Assembly: GCA_029821455.1 (NCBI GenBank)
Contig: JALGTI010000144.1
Location: forward strand, 1-7,404
DNA from: Candidatus Zipacnadia bacterium
Lineage (GTDB): Bacteria > Armatimonadota > Zipacnadia > Zipacnadales > Zipacnadaceae
Direction of reading: 5' to 3'
DNA length: 7,404 bases
The position numbers and the translations under genes are program-made. This document shows positions 6,684 through 7,404 of the stretch, piece by piece; the first letter of the stretch is position 1; every line of letters begins with the position of its first letter. Below the pieces are notes generated by a model. It was not told the origin of the DNA, did not search any database, and saw nothing but the letters and a program-made list of their open reading frames with translations.

Positions 6684-6800
6684 AGGCTTCACCCTAATCG
6701 AATTGTGGTGGATCTATAATAGCAGCGCCGTGTGGCAGATGACGGACGCGGATCGTAAGTTTCTCGGAACCCGCATCAAGGCCAAAGCCGGCGCTAATCT

Positions 6801-6829
6801 AAAAAAGGACCGCTGGCGACCGAGGTCCT
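6801..6829 (-). terminator. Second terminator-like hairpin, minus strand
   Basis: AGGACC (6806-6811) pairs perfectly with GGTCCT (6824-6829) with a 12-base loop. Read leftward, the stem ends in six T (complement of 6806-6801, the last sharing a base with the stem). It has the same polarity as the hairpin at 6615-6654. The six-base stem is modest. Confidence 0.4.
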
Positions 6830-6905
6830 GTTCCCAATCACCTCCGCGCCTAGCGGCAGCCCCCACCTGGGTTGCAACTGTCCCAAACCCCCCCGAAGCA
6901 GGAGC

Positions 6906-6944
6906 AAAGGATTTACGCTCATTGAGCTGCTGTATATTTACTGA
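6906..6944 (+). pseudogene. Prepilin-like remnant 2 (KGFTLIELL), stops after three residues
   Basis: In the frame starting at 6906 the sequence reads KGFTLIELLYIY followed by TGA (6942-6944). Upstream residues RSRS supply the basic leader, and the frame is open back to a TAA at 6795, but with no ATG in it. This is a near-perfect prepilin leader cut off just where the hydrophobic helix should begin. It uses different codons from remnant 1, so it is not a recent exact duplicate. Confidence 0.4.
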
Positions 6945-6985
6945 CAAATGACAGGGCCAAAAAGTTCCCGGTTTTCTCTGCTGTT

Positions 6986-7015
6986 TGACAAACCGTGACA
7001 GCCTTGACTACAATT
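6986..7015 (+). promoter_or_regulatory. Sigma-70 promoter for the zinc-ribbon operon
   Basis: A perfect TTGACA (6986-6991) and TACAAT (7010-7015), one mismatch from consensus, are 18 bases apart. Transcription would start around 7022, about 30 bases before the GTG at 7052. Confidence 0.7.
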
Positions 7016-7051
7016 CCCTGCTGGCTGCCTGCCTCTGGAGCGTGGAGCATT

Positions 7052-7174
7052 GTGATCTGCAAGCGATGTAAGGTAGCGATGCGGGAGATGCGGGGCACCT
7101 ATCATAAGCAGCGCAAGTTCGTCTGCCCCCGCTGTGGCCGTGTGAGAATGCAGAACAAGAAGCGAGGCGAATAA
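7052..7174 (+). CDS. 40-residue zinc-ribbon protein
   Basis: A very small protein starting at GTG 7052 with two CxxC knuckles: C3-K-R-C6 at the N-terminus and C25-P-R-C28 18 residues later, the arrangement of a single zinc ribbon. It is rich in Lys and Arg (17 of 40 residues with His) and has conserved-looking flanks (KFVCPRCGRVRM), so nucleic-acid binding or a ribosome-associated role is possible. The specific family is not recognised. GGAG lies 4 bases before the GTG, slightly close, with another GGAG further up. The strong promoter at 6986-7015 is correctly placed. The next frame begins three bases after the stop, suggesting an operon. It is easily missed because of its size and GTG start, but the two well-spaced CxxC motifs argue that it is real. 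Confidence 0.65.
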   Translation: MICKRCKVAMREMRGTYHKQRKFVCPRCGRVRMQNKKRGE

Positions 7175-7177
7175 CAA

Positions 7178-7404
7178 CTGTCCGGCAAAGCGGCGCTTTG
7201 GATAACTGGGGTAGTAAAGGGCACTCTGTTGCTGATAGCGTTGGTGGGCCTGTGGTACGGGGTATTCGTGTTGACAGGCCTCCTGTGGTGGAACGCGCCC
7301 GCTGGCGAGCCCGTACCGGCCCCGCAACCGCTGAGGCTTGAGACACCTGACACTGGGTGGGTGGATGTTCAGGCCTATCAGCGAACCCATCCGTACTGGA
7401 GTCC
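7178..7404 (+). CDS. Membrane-anchored protein, 3' end beyond the window
   Basis: An open frame continues from just after the zinc-ribbon stop to the right edge. It has one strong hydrophobic segment at about residues 14-38 (VKGTLLLIALVGLWYGVFVL then TGLLWW), a Pro-rich linker (PAGEPVPAPQPLR), and then TGWVDVQAYQRTHPYW. One N-terminal membrane anchor with an outward domain is the likely topology. The VDxxAxxxxHPxW segment recalls the start of some Skp/OmpH-like or coiled-coil periplasmic proteins, but this is weak. The start is uncertain: CTG 7178 has GAGG 10 bases upstream and gives the full basic N-terminus, while TTG 7226 would cut into the membrane helix. Translational coupling to the zinc-ribbon gene is plausible. 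Confidence 0.55.
   Translation, partial: MSGKAALWITGVVKGTLLLIALVGLWYGVFVLTGLLWWNAPAGEPVPAPQPLRLETPDTGWVDVQAYQRTHPYWS

Larger units (their letters stand above)
6682..6951 (+). pseudogene. Prepilin-like remnant 1 (RGFTLIEL), frame probably broken
   Basis: The frame reads RRRRGFTLIEL at 6673-6705. This is the class III (type IV prepilin/pseudopilin) leader: basic residues, Gly, then Phe-Thr-Leu-Ile-Glu-Leu with Glu at position +5. In functional prepilins a long hydrophobic helix follows; here it is replaced by WWIYNSSAVWQMTDADRKFL and a low-complexity stretch to a TGA at 6951. No ATG, GTG or TTG lies in frame upstream of the motif before the stop at 6595. An ATG at 6638 reads into the GGA tract one frame off. 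The simplest reading is a decayed prepilin with indels. Alternatives are a chance match, or a separate small protein starting at GTG 6730 or ATG 6739. The motif is clear; its function is not. Confidence 0.4.

Noticed and set aside
6938..7390. Minus-strand open frame of 150 codons
   Set aside because: Antisense to the zinc-ribbon and membrane-protein frames, which have a promoter, CxxC motifs and a transmembrane helix; its translation looks random.
1..7404. CRISPR array, tRNA, rRNA, insertion sequence or attachment site
   Set aside because: No regularly spaced direct repeats, no T-loop/acceptor pattern, no transposase frame and no flanking terminal repeats were seen.

Overview
The window looks like chromosomal DNA from a GC-rich bacterium with E. 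coli-like sigma-70 promoters and ordinary Shine-Dalgarno sites. The gene content (single-chain tyrosine kinase with a pure tyrosine run, large exported TPR protein, FtsB/DivIC-like protein, GFTLIEL prepilin motifs) would suit Armatimonadota, Chloroflexota or a related non-proteobacterial lineage. That placement is inference; no marker gene is present.

Layout. (1) Bases 1-161, minus strand: the start of a membrane protein that runs off the left edge, perhaps an O-antigen ligase/polymerase. (2) Bases 162-455: a divergent intergenic region with a strong promoter for the kinase gene and a TCCACA/TGTGGA inverted repeat. (3) Bases 456-2894, plus strand: an 812-residue Wzz-type bacterial tyrosine kinase (BY-kinase) with ten consecutive tyrosines and a long Pro/Glu-rich tail. 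(4) A strong hairpin at 2925-2952 separates it from two minus-strand genes: an FtsB/DivIC-like protein (2959-3435) and, upstream of it, an exported 864-residue TPR protein (3618-6212). (5) Bases 6213-7050 have no convincing intact gene. They hold a run of consecutive hairpins (6495-6654), two minus-strand-oriented terminator-like hairpins, and two broken prepilin-type GFTLIEL motifs. (6) At the right a consensus promoter drives a 40-residue zinc-ribbon protein and a membrane-anchored protein cut by the window edge.

How the genes may fit together. The left part reads as an envelope polysaccharide neighbourhood: the BY-kinase would control chain length and export, the left-edge protein may polymerise or ligate, and the TPR protein may be an exported scaffold. 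The FtsB-like protein belongs to the division machinery, so its position between them may be chance or may link division and envelope synthesis.

The least explained part is 6480-6950, where several hairpins and two decayed or non-standard prepilin starts are packed together. I could not match it to a known riboswitch or ncRNA by eye, and I do not claim a new system on this evidence.
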